Positions 35,698 through 44,402 of a stretch of DNA of 64,000 nucleotides are shown one piece after another. The translations under genes and the position numbers were made by a program. The notes beneath the pieces are model-generated. The model had not been told where the DNA came from, did no database searches, and saw only the letters and a list, made by a program, of their open reading frames with translations. Position 1 is the stretch's first letter. Every line of letters begins with the position of its first letter. The stretch is from assembly GCF_016864575.1 (NCBI RefSeq), contig NZ_CP044126.1, positions 930,001-994,000 of the forward strand. Direction: 5' to 3'. The DNA comes from Rhizobium sp. BG4. GTDB taxonomy: Bacteria > Pseudomonadota > Alphaproteobacteria > Rhizobiales > Rhizobiaceae.

Positions 35698-36885
35698 ATG
35701 GACATCTCCAGTTCCCCCGCCATCGGCTCGCCTCCGGCAACCGCCAGCCTTGCCAGACCGGCGCCGCGGCTGATCGCAGTATTCGCTTTGCTCGCCGCCT
35801 TGATGCTCGTTCCCATAGCAACCGGCGCCGACAGCTATGTCGTCCACCTGCTGATGTCGGTCTTCATCTTCGCGACGCTCGGCCACGCCTGGAACCTGAT
35901 GGCCGGGTTCGGCGGCATGCTCTCCTTCGGCCAGCAGGTATTCATCGGCCTTGCCGGCTTTTCCGAAGCCATCCTGATCTACTACGCTGCCGCGCCCATA
36001 GCGGCGGTCTGGATCTTTGCCGGCCTCGTGCCGCTGGCTTTTGCCATGCTGCTCGTCGTGCCGATGGGCTTCAAACGGCCGGTGAGGCGATCCTGGGCGC
36101 TCGGCGCCGCCCTCTGTCTTGCCGTTGGATATGAGATCGCCGTAACGCTGCGGCCTGAGCTCGATCTCTTCGGCGACGCCTTCACCCGCCGCGCCTCACT
36201 GCTGCTCTTCCTGTTTCTCGGCGCCCTGCCGCTCCTGCGGCTTCGCGGCGCGCATTTCGCCATCGCCACCTGGCTGATCGCCGAATCCGTCGCGACGATC
36301 TTCAACGGCTGGCCGCTTGCAGGCGCGGGCGGCGGCATGCAGATCAATGCCGGTGTCGATGTGCTGACGCTCTATTATCTGGCGCTCGGCCTCGCCGCCG
36401 CCGTCACGCTCGGCATCTTCCTCTCGATGCGCTCGACCTACGGACTGGCGCTGATGGCGGTGCGCGACGATGAGGAGGCGGCCGAAAGCAGCGGCATCGA
36501 CGTGATGCGCATCAAGACCGCGATCTTCCTCGTCAGCGCCTTCGTGACCGGGCTCGCGGCCGGGCTCTATTTCATGGACGCGATGATCATCACGCCGGCA
36601 TCCGGCTTCTCGATCTCCTGGGCGTCCTACGTCGTCTTCGTCGCCGTGGCCGGCGGCATGGGAACCGTCTCCGGCCCGCTGATCGGCGCTGTCCTCTTCG
36701 TCATCGTCGATCGCATCCTCGGCCAGATGTCCGGCCAGGGCCAACTGGTGCTCGGGCTGATATCGATCGCCCTGATGCTGTTTCTGCCGCAGGGGCTCGC
36801 CGGCCTTCTCGAGCGGCGTGGCGGGCACCGCCCCGCCCTCACCCGATCGCTACAGCAACCATCCACCTCAGGAGAAGCGCAATGA
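35698..36885 (+). CDS. LivM-type ABC permease
   Basis: This 395-residue permease has a long hydrophobic N-terminal half, the LivM signature GFGGMLSFGQQVFIGLAGFS, and the EAA-like loop MAVRDDEEAAESSGIDVMRIK. It is a little longer than common LivM proteins because of an insertion around residues 115-165. It pairs with the LivH-type subunit. Its stop overlaps the hydrolase start (ATGA). Confidence 0.9.
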   Translation: MDISSSPAIGSPPATASLARPAPRLIAVFALLAALMLVPIATGADSYVVHLLMSVFIFATLGHAWNLMAGFGGMLSFGQQVFIGLAGFSEAILIYYAAAPIAAVWIFAGLVPLAFAMLLVVPMGFKRPVRRSWALGAALCLAVGYEIAVTLRPELDLFGDAFTRRASLLLFLFLGALPLLRLRGAHFAIATWLIAESVATIFNGWPLAGAGGGMQINAGVDVLTLYYLALGLAAAVTLGIFLSMRSTYGLALMAVRDDEEAAESSGIDVMRIKTAIFLVSAFVTGLAAGLYFMDAMIITPASGFSISWASYVVFVAVAGGMGTVSGPLIGAVLFVIVDRILGQMSGQGQLVLGLISIALMLFLPQGLAGLLERRGGHRPALTRSLQQPSTSGEAQ

Positions 36886-37763
36886 CACAGCTGTTTTCAG
36901 GCTACGAGACCCAGGCCGCGCTGGATGCGGCCTATGACGTCGAGGCCTCCGTTCCCGACTTCATGATCTATGCTCGCCGCTTCATGGAAGATAGCGCGGC
37001 CGCGGAGGCGGCCATCGACGACAAGCAGCTCGGTATCGCCTACGGCCCGACGCTGATGGAGCATCTCGATCTCTACCGTCCCTCGCCTTCTCCGAAGAAG
37101 GCGCCGATCTTCGTCTTCGTTCACGGCGGCTACTGGAAATCGCTAACCTCACGGGTATTCTCCATGGTGGCGCCGGGACCGGTCGCGGCGGGTGCCTGTG
37201 TCGTCAACGTCACCTACGATCTCTGCCCCACCGTCGAAATCGGCGAGATCGTCCGCCAGGTCAGGGCCGCCGTCGCCTGGACCTACAGGAATGCCGAATC
37301 TTTCGGCGGCGATCCCGACAGGATCGTTGTCGGCGGGCATTCCGCCGGCGGCCACCTGACGGCCACCACGCTGCTGACCGACTGGTCGCGCTACGGCCTG
37401 CCTGACGACACGGTGAAGGCCGGTTTTGCGATCAGCGGCCTGTTCGACCTGACACCGCTTGCCGGCAGCTTCCTGCAGCCGTCGTTGAGGCTGACGCCGA
37501 CAACGATCCAGAACGACAGCCCGCTGTTGAATGTCCGCAAGCTCGCCGCACCGCTTGCGCTGACCTGGGGCGATGCGGATCCGGACGCTTTTGCCGGGCA
37601 GTCCCGGCGTTTCGAGGAGGCCTGGCAGGCCAGCGGCAATCGCTCCAGCAGCTTCGTCCTGCCGAATGCAAACCACTTCGAAGTGCTGGAAGGTTTCAAG
37701 ACGCGAGATGGAATAATGACCCGCACCGTCATGGATCTCTTCGACGGAAAGCTACCGCATTGA
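36882..37763 (+). CDS. Alpha/beta hydrolase, kynurenine formamidase-like
   Basis: This 293-residue hydrolase has the oxyanion motif HGGYWKSL, seen in kynurenine formamidase-type esterases, the nucleophile elbow GGHSAGGHL (Ser), and a likely acid and histidine in GDADPDAF and PNANHFEVLEGF. Translation is coupled to the ABC permease (ATGA overlap). The importer therefore probably brings in its substrate, likely a formamide, ester or N-acyl compound. True kynurenine formamidase activity is only one option. Confidence 0.8.
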   Translation: MTQLFSGYETQAALDAAYDVEASVPDFMIYARRFMEDSAAAEAAIDDKQLGIAYGPTLMEHLDLYRPSPSPKKAPIFVFVHGGYWKSLTSRVFSMVAPGPVAAGACVVNVTYDLCPTVEIGEIVRQVRAAVAWTYRNAESFGGDPDRIVVGGHSAGGHLTATTLLTDWSRYGLPDDTVKAGFAISGLFDLTPLAGSFLQPSLRLTPTTIQNDSPLLNVRKLAAPLALTWGDADPDAFAGQSRRFEEAWQASGNRSSSFVLPNANHFEVLEGFKTRDGIMTRTVMDLFDGKLPH

Positions 37764-37928
37764 AAAGGTTGAGGCAGGTGCGGCCGGGCGGCGGATCATC
37801 CTGAAACACACCCTGTCAGTATTTACGGGATGTTCACCATGCCAGCCGCATCGGCCTTCGCAGGCCATGATTGCCGGTTAAGTGTCTAGCGAAACTCGAT
37901 CCCGAGTCGCTTCAGACATAGGAACCTC

Positions 37929-38141
37929 ATGGGCTATCTGACATCCGATGTTCAATCGCTCCTGCACGAGCTCGATCTGTTCGCAGCCGACCTTTCGAAT
38001 CTGACGAAATCGGTCGAGGTGACGGCGCTCGAGCTTCGCTTTGCCATGCTGCGGGCGATGATCGAGGATAGCCTGGGCATCAACTCGTCGAACGACAATG
38101 CGGCGTCGGAAAGCCTGGATGGAGCCGGTCATGCGAGCTGA
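37929..38141 (+). CDS. Small hypothetical protein (70 aa)
   Basis: This acidic, helical 70-residue protein (MGYLTSDVQSLLHELDLFAA, then LTKSVEVTALELRFAMLRAM) has no recognised domain. It is supported by an 11-bp overlap with the next gene, whose GGAG ribosome site lies inside it, and by rhizobial codon use. The pair may be a two-protein unit. Function unknown. Confidence 0.55.
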   Translation: MGYLTSDVQSLLHELDLFAADLSNLTKSVEVTALELRFAMLRAMIEDSLGINSSNDNAASESLDGAGHAS

Positions 38142-38505
38142 CCGGATGAAAATGCGCGCCTCGCTCGCCCGCATCCACGCCGATGCCCGGCACATGCCGC
38201 TGACGCAGCTGTCGCTGGAGACGGCCGCCTTCATCGCCGAGCTGGAGCGTGTCGCCATATCGCTGCCCGGCATGACCGATATCGGCAAACGCGACGAACT
38301 GACCAAGGTCTGCGAGGCGGGGTTCGAGCTGTCGGGAAAGCTCGACGACGGGACGCCGGCAGCGAGTGAATTCGAGGATGCCATCACCGGACTGGGCATG
38401 ATGCAGGCGAGCGAGAGCGAGCTGCTGGAAGCGATCGTCGGCGTCGCGCAATCGGCTCTCGCCCTGCTGACGGCCAGGGATGGCCGTGCGAACGGCGCGC
38501 TCTAG
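38131..38505 (+). CDS. Hypothetical protein (124 aa), coupled to upstream small gene
   Basis: This 124-residue soluble, mostly helical protein (MRADRMKMRASLARIHADAR, TAAFIAELERVAISLPGM) has no recognised family. The start at 38131 has GGAG nine bases before it and overlaps the previous gene. No membrane segment is seen. Function unknown. Confidence 0.55.
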   Translation: MRADRMKMRASLARIHADARHMPLTQLSLETAAFIAELERVAISLPGMTDIGKRDELTKVCEAGFELSGKLDDGTPAASEFEDAITGLGMMQASESELLEAIVGVAQSALALLTARDGRANGAL

Positions 38506-38530
38506 TCAGCCCCGCCAAGTCAGGGGCCAC

Positions 38531-38797
38531 CTATTCGATGACCGCAAGACGCGCCCCGAATTTTTCGGCGAGCGCCCGGCATTCGGCGCAATCGAGCATC
38601 AGCTCTCCCATCACAACCTTGGCGCCGCGATGCTCGCAGGCGGCCTTCTCCAGGCTGGCTACATGCAGGATCGCGTTGCCGAGCAGCATGTTGCACGGGC
38701 TTTCCTCGAGATCGTCGCCATGCACATTGTGAAGATGGACGCCCGAGACCGTCGCCAGCCAGTCGCGCTTCATCAGAACTTCTTCGTCGTCGACCAC
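38531..38797 (-). CDS. Hypothetical protein (88 aa)
   Basis: This 88-residue protein starts with GTG at 38797, eight bases after AAGGAGG. It carries CAECRALAEKFGARL near its C-terminus, plus two more cysteines (ESPCNMLLG, AACEHRG), so metal or redox binding is imaginable. No family is recognised. It lies 38 bp downstream of another small minus-strand gene and may share its transcript. Confidence 0.5.
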   Translation of the reverse strand: MVDDEEVLMKRDWLATVSGVHLHNVHGDDLEESPCNMLLGNAILHVASLEKAACEHRGAKVVMGELMLDCAECRALAEKFGARLAVIE

Positions 38798-38835
38798 TGC
38801 ACTATCCTCCTTGAGCAACCGGACGATCGCAGACG

Positions 38836-38988
38836 TCAGCCATGGCGCTTGAAATACTGCACCTCGCGCTCATGCTTCTCGGCGGCTTCGCGGGTCTCGA
38901 ACGTCCCGAGATTGCGCCGCTTGCGGGTCTTCGGATCGACCTTGCGGGAATAAAGCCGGTATTCGCCGGATTTCAGCTTGCGGATCAT
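38836..38988 (-). CDS. Small basic conserved protein (50 aa)
   Basis: This 50-residue protein has MIRKLKSGEYRLYSRK, then TRKRRNLGTFETREAAEKHE and VQYFKRHG. I recognise this as a widespread short, lysine/arginine-rich family found in many bacteria, with no assigned function. The second of two in-frame ATGs (38988) was chosen because GAGGAG sits six bases before it. The basic character suggests nucleic-acid contact (inference). Confidence 0.7.
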   Translation of the reverse strand: MIRKLKSGEYRLYSRKVDPKTRKRRNLGTFETREAAEKHEREVQYFKRHG

Positions 38989-39159
38989 GGTCATCTCCTC
39001 TGCATTCCATAAATTCGCGGAATGGCCTCCCGGTTCCCGACTACGGCATGGACAACCGCTTAGCGCCTCCTTAATCATGCTGCGAATGCGGAGATTTCCG
39101 GCTTTGACGCCGTGAAGGTGTACTCTGTATGGTTTTCCCGTCTTGGTTGAGGGCTGGAC

Positions 39160-39420
39160 ATGAGTACACGCCGTTGGGAAATGCCGGTTCTGGTCGCCTG
39201 CAAGCGAACGGGCGACATGCATATCGTGGCGACGACAGCAGAGGCGCTGGCCATCCTGCTGAACGCATGGCCGGTTTCGAACGGCCGCGCCTTCATGGAA
39301 GCTCTGCAGATCTGCTCGGATGTCGAGGCCGGGCTGCGCACGCCGCTGGAAGCAAGGCTGAGCTTCATCTCCGCCGCCTCCGAGGCAGGCGTCCCGATCG
39401 AAGCGCCTGCCGTCGTTTAG
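39160..39420 (+). CDS. DUF982 family protein
   Basis: This 86-residue protein shows the DUF982 pattern: an initial W then PV (RRWEMPVLVACKRTG), EALAILLNAWP, a small central region with cysteine (ALQICSDVEAG) and ARLSFISAASEAGVP. These short proteins are abundant in Rhizobium plasmids and chromosomes; their role is unknown. The gene stands alone between divergent small genes and an HPP protein. Confidence 0.85.
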   Translation: MSTRRWEMPVLVACKRTGDMHIVATTAEALAILLNAWPVSNGRAFMEALQICSDVEAGLRTPLEARLSFISAASEAGVPIEAPAVV

Positions 39421-39683
39421 CGTTTAGTGCCGAACGGACAGCGCGCTTCGGACCACAAGATGCGTCACCTCGTCCTGGTTCTCTGGCACAGCAGGTCTTG
39501 ATCGCGTTCTCATTTCGAGAATAGAAGAGCCTCGACAGTTGAGATCCCTGGCCGATGCGGCGGTTTATTCCCTATCACCGTTGATCCCCTTAGCAGCACC
39601 GAGGACCTGCTCCTTGCCGCACCATCCGCCTCCCCGGCACAGATTTCTCACTGAAGACAGCAATTCATCTGACAGGCCGATCC

Positions 39684-40817
39684 ATGCCCCCTAAAGGACT
39701 GCGCGACGCAGCGAGCAAGCGCTCCCTATCATCCAGGCTCTTCCACCCCATGCTGGCGGGCGCGACGCTGCGCGACCGGCTTCTCGCCTGCCTCGGGGCG
39801 CTGGTGGCGATCGCGCTCACCGGCCTTATGTGCGGATTGCTGTTTGGCGAAGGATCGCATCTGCCGCTGATCGTTGCGCCGATGGGCGCCTCCGCCGTGC
39901 TGCTCTTTGCCGTGCCGGCGAGCCCGCTGGCGCAGCCCTGGTCGATCATCGGCGGCAATACCATCTCGGCGATCATGGGCGTTGCCGCCGCCAGCCTGAT
40001 CAAGGATCCGATCATAGCCACCGGCGTCGGCGTTTCCCTGGCGATCGCCGCCATGTCCTTCACCCGCTGCCTGCATCCGCCTGGCGGTGCTGCGGCTTTG
40101 ACGGCCGTTCTCGGCGGGCCTGTCGTCGCGAGCTGGGGAATGCTGTTTCCCTTCGTGCCGGTGGCGCTGAACTCCTGCCTGCTGGTGGCGATCGGCCTGC
40201 TGTTCCACAAGCTGTCGCGCCACAACTATCCGCATGTTGCCGCCGCCCCTGTGAACACGCACCTGACGGCCGATCCGCCGGCAGCCGAGCGCACCGGATT
40301 TCGCGACGAGGATATCGATGCGGCGCTCGCCGCCTTGAACGAAGCCTTCGACATCGATCGCGCCGATCTCGGCCGCGTGCTGCGCCGCGTCGAATTCGAG
40401 GCCGTTGCCCGCTCGAACGCCGAAATCACCTGCGCCGACATCATGTCGCGCGACGTCATCGCCATCGATTTCGACGGAACCGTGGAGCAGGCCCGATGGC
40501 TGCTTCTCCACCACAATATCCGCACGCTACCGGTCAGGGACGCCGAGAAGCGGCTGATCGGAACGGTCGGCCTGCGCGAAATCGCGCTCCTGCCAGGCTC
40601 ACTGGAGGGGCAGATTTCGGATGCGGTCACCGCCCGCGCCGAAGACCGGGCCTTCGATCTCCTGCCGCTTCTGACCGATGGCCGCACCCACGCCGTCATC
40701 ATCGTCGACGACGCAGATCATATACTCGGGCTGATCTCGCAAACCGATCTGCTGAGCGCCGTCGCCCGGTCGCTTCCGAAGAAAGAGGGACCGCCTATCT
40801 CAGCGCAACGTAGCTGA
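39684..40817 (+). CDS. HPP family membrane protein with CBS domain pair
   Basis: This 377-residue protein has an N-terminal HPP domain with about four to five helices (residues 25-190; LPLIVAPMGASAVLLFAVP, the defining LHPPGGAAALTAVLGG). Two CBS motifs follow (about 245-370; ITCADIMSRDVIAIDFDGT, VDDADHILGLISQTDLLSAV). HPP proteins have been linked to nitrite transport in chloroplasts and cyanobacteria. The CBS pair suggests control by adenine nucleotides. The substrate here is unknown. The 3' end overlaps the next, convergent gene by 23 bp. Confidence 0.85.
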   Translation: MPPKGLRDAASKRSLSSRLFHPMLAGATLRDRLLACLGALVAIALTGLMCGLLFGEGSHLPLIVAPMGASAVLLFAVPASPLAQPWSIIGGNTISAIMGVAAASLIKDPIIATGVGVSLAIAAMSFTRCLHPPGGAAALTAVLGGPVVASWGMLFPFVPVALNSCLLVAIGLLFHKLSRHNYPHVAAAPVNTHLTADPPAAERTGFRDEDIDAALAALNEAFDIDRADLGRVLRRVEFEAVARSNAEITCADIMSRDVIAIDFDGTVEQARWLLLHHNIRTLPVRDAEKRLIGTVGLREIALLPGSLEGQISDAVTARAEDRAFDLLPLLTDGRTHAVIIVDDADHILGLISQTDLLSAVARSLPKKEGPPISAQRS

Positions 40818-41097
40818 GCAGGCAGGCGACCGACAAAGCGGCCGTCATCCGCGGATTGTCCTGATCGAAGACCAGCGCCACCAGAAGGCCACCGCCGATG
40901 GCGACGGCCGCATACCACAGCCCCCGATCGGAAACCGCCAACGCGAGTGCCGCCAGAAACACCGCACTCGCCACCATCGTCACCGGCGAAGACTGCTCGG
41001 CAATCTCGCCTTTCGCCAGATATGGCAGGCTGAACCGGCGCAGGCTGAGGCCAAGCGCTGCGGCAAGAAGCAGGCAGGTTATCGCAAGGTTGAACAT
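40795..41097 (-). CDS. Small membrane protein (100 aa)
   Basis: The protein of about 100 residues has three to four hydrophobic stretches (MFNLAITCLLLAAALGLSL, VTMVASAVFLAALALAV, GLWYAAVAIGGGLLVALVF, MTAALSVACLLSYVAL). No family is recognised. The start is the ATG at 41097; a GTG two codons earlier is possible. It converges on the HPP gene. Confidence 0.5.
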   Translation of the reverse strand: MFNLAITCLLLAAALGLSLRRFSLPYLAKGEIAEQSSPVTMVASAVFLAALALAVSDRGLWYAAVAIGGGLLVALVFDQDNPRMTAALSVACLLSYVALR

Positions 41098-41250
41098 GGG
41101 CACCCGTCGATCTGTCGATATCAGATCGAAGCAAGCGCCGTGCCACCCCGTAATCCCGGTGTTTTCCGCCTATGGCGACCGAAGGCTGACTATTTCGCCA
41201 GCAGGGCGCGCCTTTTTTCGGCAGGCGAGCCTCCGCTGCGAGCGTGAGCC

Positions 41251-42018
41251 TTACCTGTCGTGCAGATGTTTCTTCAGAAATGAGCGGGTTCGATCCTGCG
41301 CCGGATTCTGGAAGATCTGCTGCGGCGTCCCTTCCTCGACGACGACACCGCCGTCCATGAAGACGATCCGGTCAGCGACTTCGCCGGCGAAGCGCATTTC
41401 ATGGGTCACGATCAACATCGTCATGTGCTCGGCAGCGAGCTGTTTCATCACGGCGTTGACCTCATCCACCAGCTCGGGATCCAGCGCCGATGTCGCCTCG
41501 TCGAAAAGCATCACCTTCGGCTGCATGGCCAGTGCTCTGGCAATGGCGACGCGTTGCTTCTGGCCACCCGACAGGCGGGACGGATATTCGTCGATCTTGT
41601 CCGCAAGGCCGACCTTCGACAGCAGACCGAGCGCGAGCTCCCGGGCCGCCTGCTTCGAAAGGCCTTTGAGCTTGATCGGGCCAAGCGCGATATTCTCGAA
41701 AACCGTCAGATGCGGGAACAGATTGAAGTGCTGGAATACCATGCCCATCTGCTGGCGCACGGCATTGATATGCTTCTCGAAGGCTTGCCCCTTAAGCGGC
41801 CTGTTCACCTGCTCGCCGTCCAGCCAGATCTCTCCGGCGTTGAGCAATTCGAGCTGATTGATCGATCGCAGAAGCGTGCTTTTTCCTGACCCGCTGGGGC
41901 CGATGATCGCGATGATCTGGCCCCGCGACACAGAGAGGTCGATACCCTTGAGGACCTCCAGCGGCCCATATGCCTTCCGGGCACCTTTAACCTCGACCAT
42001 AAGCTTTGCGGTGCTCAC
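41251..42018 (-). CDS. Polar amino acid ABC transporter, ATP-binding protein
   Basis: This 255-residue ATPase of the GlnQ/HisP type has Walker A GPSGSGKST, signature LSGGQKQRVAIARALA, Walker B VMLFDEATSALDPE and switch histidine VTHEMRFAGEVADRI. It is the last gene of the binding protein-permease-permease-ATPase set on the minus strand and overlaps the preceding permease by four bases. It powers uptake of a polar amino acid. Lysine or hydroxylysine is suggested by the neighbouring enzymes but not proven. Confidence 0.93.
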   Translation of the reverse strand: MSTAKLMVEVKGARKAYGPLEVLKGIDLSVSRGQIIAIIGPSGSGKSTLLRSINQLELLNAGEIWLDGEQVNRPLKGQAFEKHINAVRQQMGMVFQHFNLFPHLTVFENIALGPIKLKGLSKQAARELALGLLSKVGLADKIDEYPSRLSGGQKQRVAIARALAMQPKVMLFDEATSALDPELVDEVNAVMKQLAAEHMTMLIVTHEMRFAGEVADRIVFMDGGVVVEEGTPQQIFQNPAQDRTRSFLKKHLHDR

Positions 42019-42674
42019 CGTGACATCTCCACCTTGATTTCAAGAAATTGCAGGCCGGCTTCGAGAACAAGATTGGCCGCGTAATAGATGGCGGCGACAG
42101 TCAGGTAGAATTCGAACGGGCTGTAGGTCTCGCTGATAGCGAGCTGTGCGCTGTAGACCAGTTCGGCAATGCCGATGATGGAGACCAGCGATGTGTCCTT
42201 CAGGAGAACGATCAGGTTGTTTCCGATGGGCGCAATCGTCCGGCGCAGCGCCTGTGGGACGATAACGTAGCGCTGTGCCTGACCGCGGCTAAGCCCGATC
42301 GAACGGGCGCCTTCTATTTGCCCTGCGTCGACAGACAATATTCCGGCTCTGAAGACGTCGGCATTATAAACGGCAAAATGCAGGCTGAGGCCAATGATAC
42401 CCGCGCCGATCGCCGGAATGTCGATGCCGACCTGCACCAGACCGTAATAGATCAGATAGAGCTGCAGAAGCAGCGGCGTTCCCATGAGAAGCCAGGTCAG
42501 AAAGCGAAGCGGCAAGGCCCAGAACCACGGGGCGTAAAGCAGCACGAGCGCAAAGCCGATGCCGAAGGTAAGGCTCAGTATACTTGAGCCGACGAACATG
42601 ACGAGTGTCCACCACAAGCCGGTCGCAAGAAGCCCGGCATAGGGTGTGACGATGGAGAAATCCAGATTCTGCAT
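42015..42674 (-). CDS. Polar amino acid ABC transporter permease
   Basis: This 219-residue permease of the HisMQ family has helices near GLLATGLWWTLVMFVGSSIL and the EAA loop IEGARSIGLSRGQAQRYVIVPQALR. The start at 42674 is supported by GTGAGGA upstream. It follows its partner permease after 10 bp. Confidence 0.9.
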   Translation of the reverse strand: MQNLDFSIVTPYAGLLATGLWWTLVMFVGSSILSLTFGIGFALVLLYAPWFWALPLRFLTWLLMGTPLLLQLYLIYYGLVQVGIDIPAIGAGIIGLSLHFAVYNADVFRAGILSVDAGQIEGARSIGLSRGQAQRYVIVPQALRRTIAPIGNNLIVLLKDTSLVSIIGIAELVYSAQLAISETYSPFEFYLTVAAIYYAANLVLEAGLQFLEIKVEMSR

Positions 42675-42684
42675 ATCGGCGTCC

Positions 42685-43332
42685 TCACCTTGCCGCGAAA
42701 CGCTGATCAAGGCGATCGACGACCAACCGGACCGCATAGACCATGACGATGTAAAGCACCGCGGATACCGAGAAGATCTCGAACGGTTTATAGGTTGAGC
42801 TGATGAACCGCTGGGCGGTGTAAGTCAGCTCCACGACGGAGATCGATGACACCAAGGCAGATCCCTTGATCAGCCCCACGGCGTTCACGCCGAGCGGTCT
42901 GATCATCAACCGTGCCGCCTGGGGCAGCACCACGAGCCTGAGTGTCGCAGCCCGCCCAAATCCGATCGATCGGGCGGCTTCCGACTGGCCACGATCGACA
43001 TTCTCGATGGCTCCGCGGATGGATTCGGCCATGTACGCGGCAATGTTCAGGCCGAGGCCGATCACGCCGGCGACGAAAGGGTCAAGCTCCAGGCCCATCT
43101 GCGGTCCGCCAAAATAGATGACGAAGAGCTGAACCAGGCAGGGCGTGCCGCGGAAGACACTCACGTAGAGCCTCGAAAGGCACCGGACAGCAAGAAAATC
43201 GGAAAGCCGGAGAGCGACCAGCGCGATCGCGACCAGGAATCCGAGCAGAAGTGAAAGACAAGATATCTGCACCGTCACCCACGCAGCCTCCAAAAAGAAG
43301 GGGAGGACGCGCTGCATAAGCGCCAAATCCAT
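42685..43332 (-). CDS. Polar amino acid ABC transporter permease
   Basis: This 215-residue HisMQ-type permease has RGTPCLVQLFVIYFGGP and the EAA loop SEAARSIGFGRAATLRLVVLP. The start at 43332 has GGAGCG nine bases upstream. A much longer frame lies over the binding-protein gene and is not coding. It forms the channel with the 42015-42674 product. Confidence 0.9.
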   Translation of the reverse strand: MDLALMQRVLPFFLEAAWVTVQISCLSLLLGFLVAIALVALRLSDFLAVRCLSRLYVSVFRGTPCLVQLFVIYFGGPQMGLELDPFVAGVIGLGLNIAAYMAESIRGAIENVDRGQSEAARSIGFGRAATLRLVVLPQAARLMIRPLGVNAVGLIKGSALVSSISVVELTYTAQRFISSTYKPFEIFSVSAVLYIVMVYAVRLVVDRLDQRFAAR

Positions 43333-43390
43333 AGAAACGCTCCGAAAAGTCGAATGGTCAGGGCCGGAATTGATCCGGCCCTTATCGGGA

Positions 43391-44179
43391 TCAGCGGATG
43401 TCGCGGCCAATCCACTGCATCGAGATCTTTTCGTAGGCGCCGTCCGCCTGCATGTCCTCAAGGACCTTTTGCATCTTGGCCTTGAGCTCCGGGTTGTTCT
43501 TGCGGATCGCAATACCGAGAGCTTCATTGCCACCTTCGATGTTCGGGGTATCGAGGATGCGAACCTTCTGGCCCGTTTCCTTGACAGCGACCATGACGGG
43601 GATGCTGTCCATGACGAGCGCATCGATGCGTCCGGCATCAAGGTCGACGAGCATTTCGGGAAGACCCTTGTAGGTGCGCACGGTCAGATTGCCCTGGGCT
43701 CGCGCCCACTTGTCGTGGGAATCGCCGAGCGTGACGCCGACGGTCTTGCCGGCGAGCTCTTCAAGCTTCTGGATCGGCGAGTCCGCCTTGACGACGATCG
43801 TGCGGCCGGCGTGGTAGTAAGGTCCGACAAAGTCGACTGCTTTTTCGCGCTCGGGAGTGATCGTCATGGACGCGACGATTGCGTCATATTTCTTGGCCAG
43901 AAGGCCGGCGATGATGCCGTCGAACGGCGTCGTGACGATCTTCGCCTTGACGCCCATGCGCTCTGCCATGGCCTCGCTGATCGAGGCGTCAAAGCCAACG
44001 ATCTCGTTCTTGTCGTTCGCGAAGCTGAACGGCGGATACTGGCCGCTCATCGCAACGCGAAGGTCGCCTGAATCCTGAATCGTCTTCAGTTCGTCGGCCG
44101 ATGCCGGCGACGTTGAAAATGCGGCTGCAACCGCGATAGCGGCGACCGCGATGAAACTTTTAAACCTATGATTGGGCAC
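43391..44179 (-). CDS. Polar amino acid ABC transporter, periplasmic binding protein
   Basis: This 262-residue protein has a signal peptide (ending STSPASA) and a bacterial family 3 binding fold: LRVAMSGQYPPFSFANDKNE, VGFDASISEAMAERMG, FDGIIAGLLAKKYDAIVASM and TPEREKAVDFVGPYY. The arginine/aspartate pattern for gripping the amino-acid backbone is present (MTITPERE). It is the first gene of the transporter operon. Three palindromes resembling those of the nearby AsnC regulators lie upstream at 44276-44331. Confidence 0.92.
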   Translation of the reverse strand: MPNHRFKSFIAVAAIAVAAAFSTSPASADELKTIQDSGDLRVAMSGQYPPFSFANDKNEIVGFDASISEAMAERMGVKAKIVTTPFDGIIAGLLAKKYDAIVASMTITPEREKAVDFVGPYYHAGRTIVVKADSPIQKLEELAGKTVGVTLGDSHDKWARAQGNLTVRTYKGLPEMLVDLDAGRIDALVMDSIPVMVAVKETGQKVRILDTPNIEGGNEALGIAIRKNNPELKAKMQKVLEDMQADGAYEKISMQWIGRDIR

Positions 44180-44275
44180 GTCATATCTCCTCTGGGATTA
44201 TTTTATTTCGTTCTTGTGGGTCTCACCGGGCAACCGTCACCCGAAGAGTTTTGCATGGCGGTTTTCCATGGGCAT

Positions 44276-44331
44276 CCGGCAAGATGTCAGTCGGGCTGAC
44301 ACATTGCCGGAAACGACCGGCACTTTGCCGG
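44276..44331. promoter_or_regulatory. AsnC/Lrp-like palindromes upstream of the amino-acid ABC operon
   Basis: The perfect 15-bp palindrome CCGGCACTTTGCCGG is at 44317-44331. A near copy, CTGACACATTGCCGG, begins exactly 21 bp before it (44296-44310), and a third, CCGGCAAGATGTCAG, is at 44276-44290. The same motif and spacing occur in front of both AsnC genes in the window (47536-47571 and 57612-57647). Confidence 0.7.
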
Positions 44332-44402
44332 CCGATGCTATGGGCGCGATGCAACGTCCCGGCGCCGGCCAAGCGGTGCAGGGATAGGCTGGATTCTCCG
44401 CT

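Noticed and set aside
39421..39683. Possible small gene between the DUF982 and HPP genes
   Set aside because: Only very short frames without ribosome sites are present; no product could be supported.
43333..43641. N-terminal extension of the amino-acid permease (42685-43332) by about 100 residues
   Set aside because: The extension overlaps the binding-protein gene, has non-membrane composition, and a good ribosome site exists at the shorter start.
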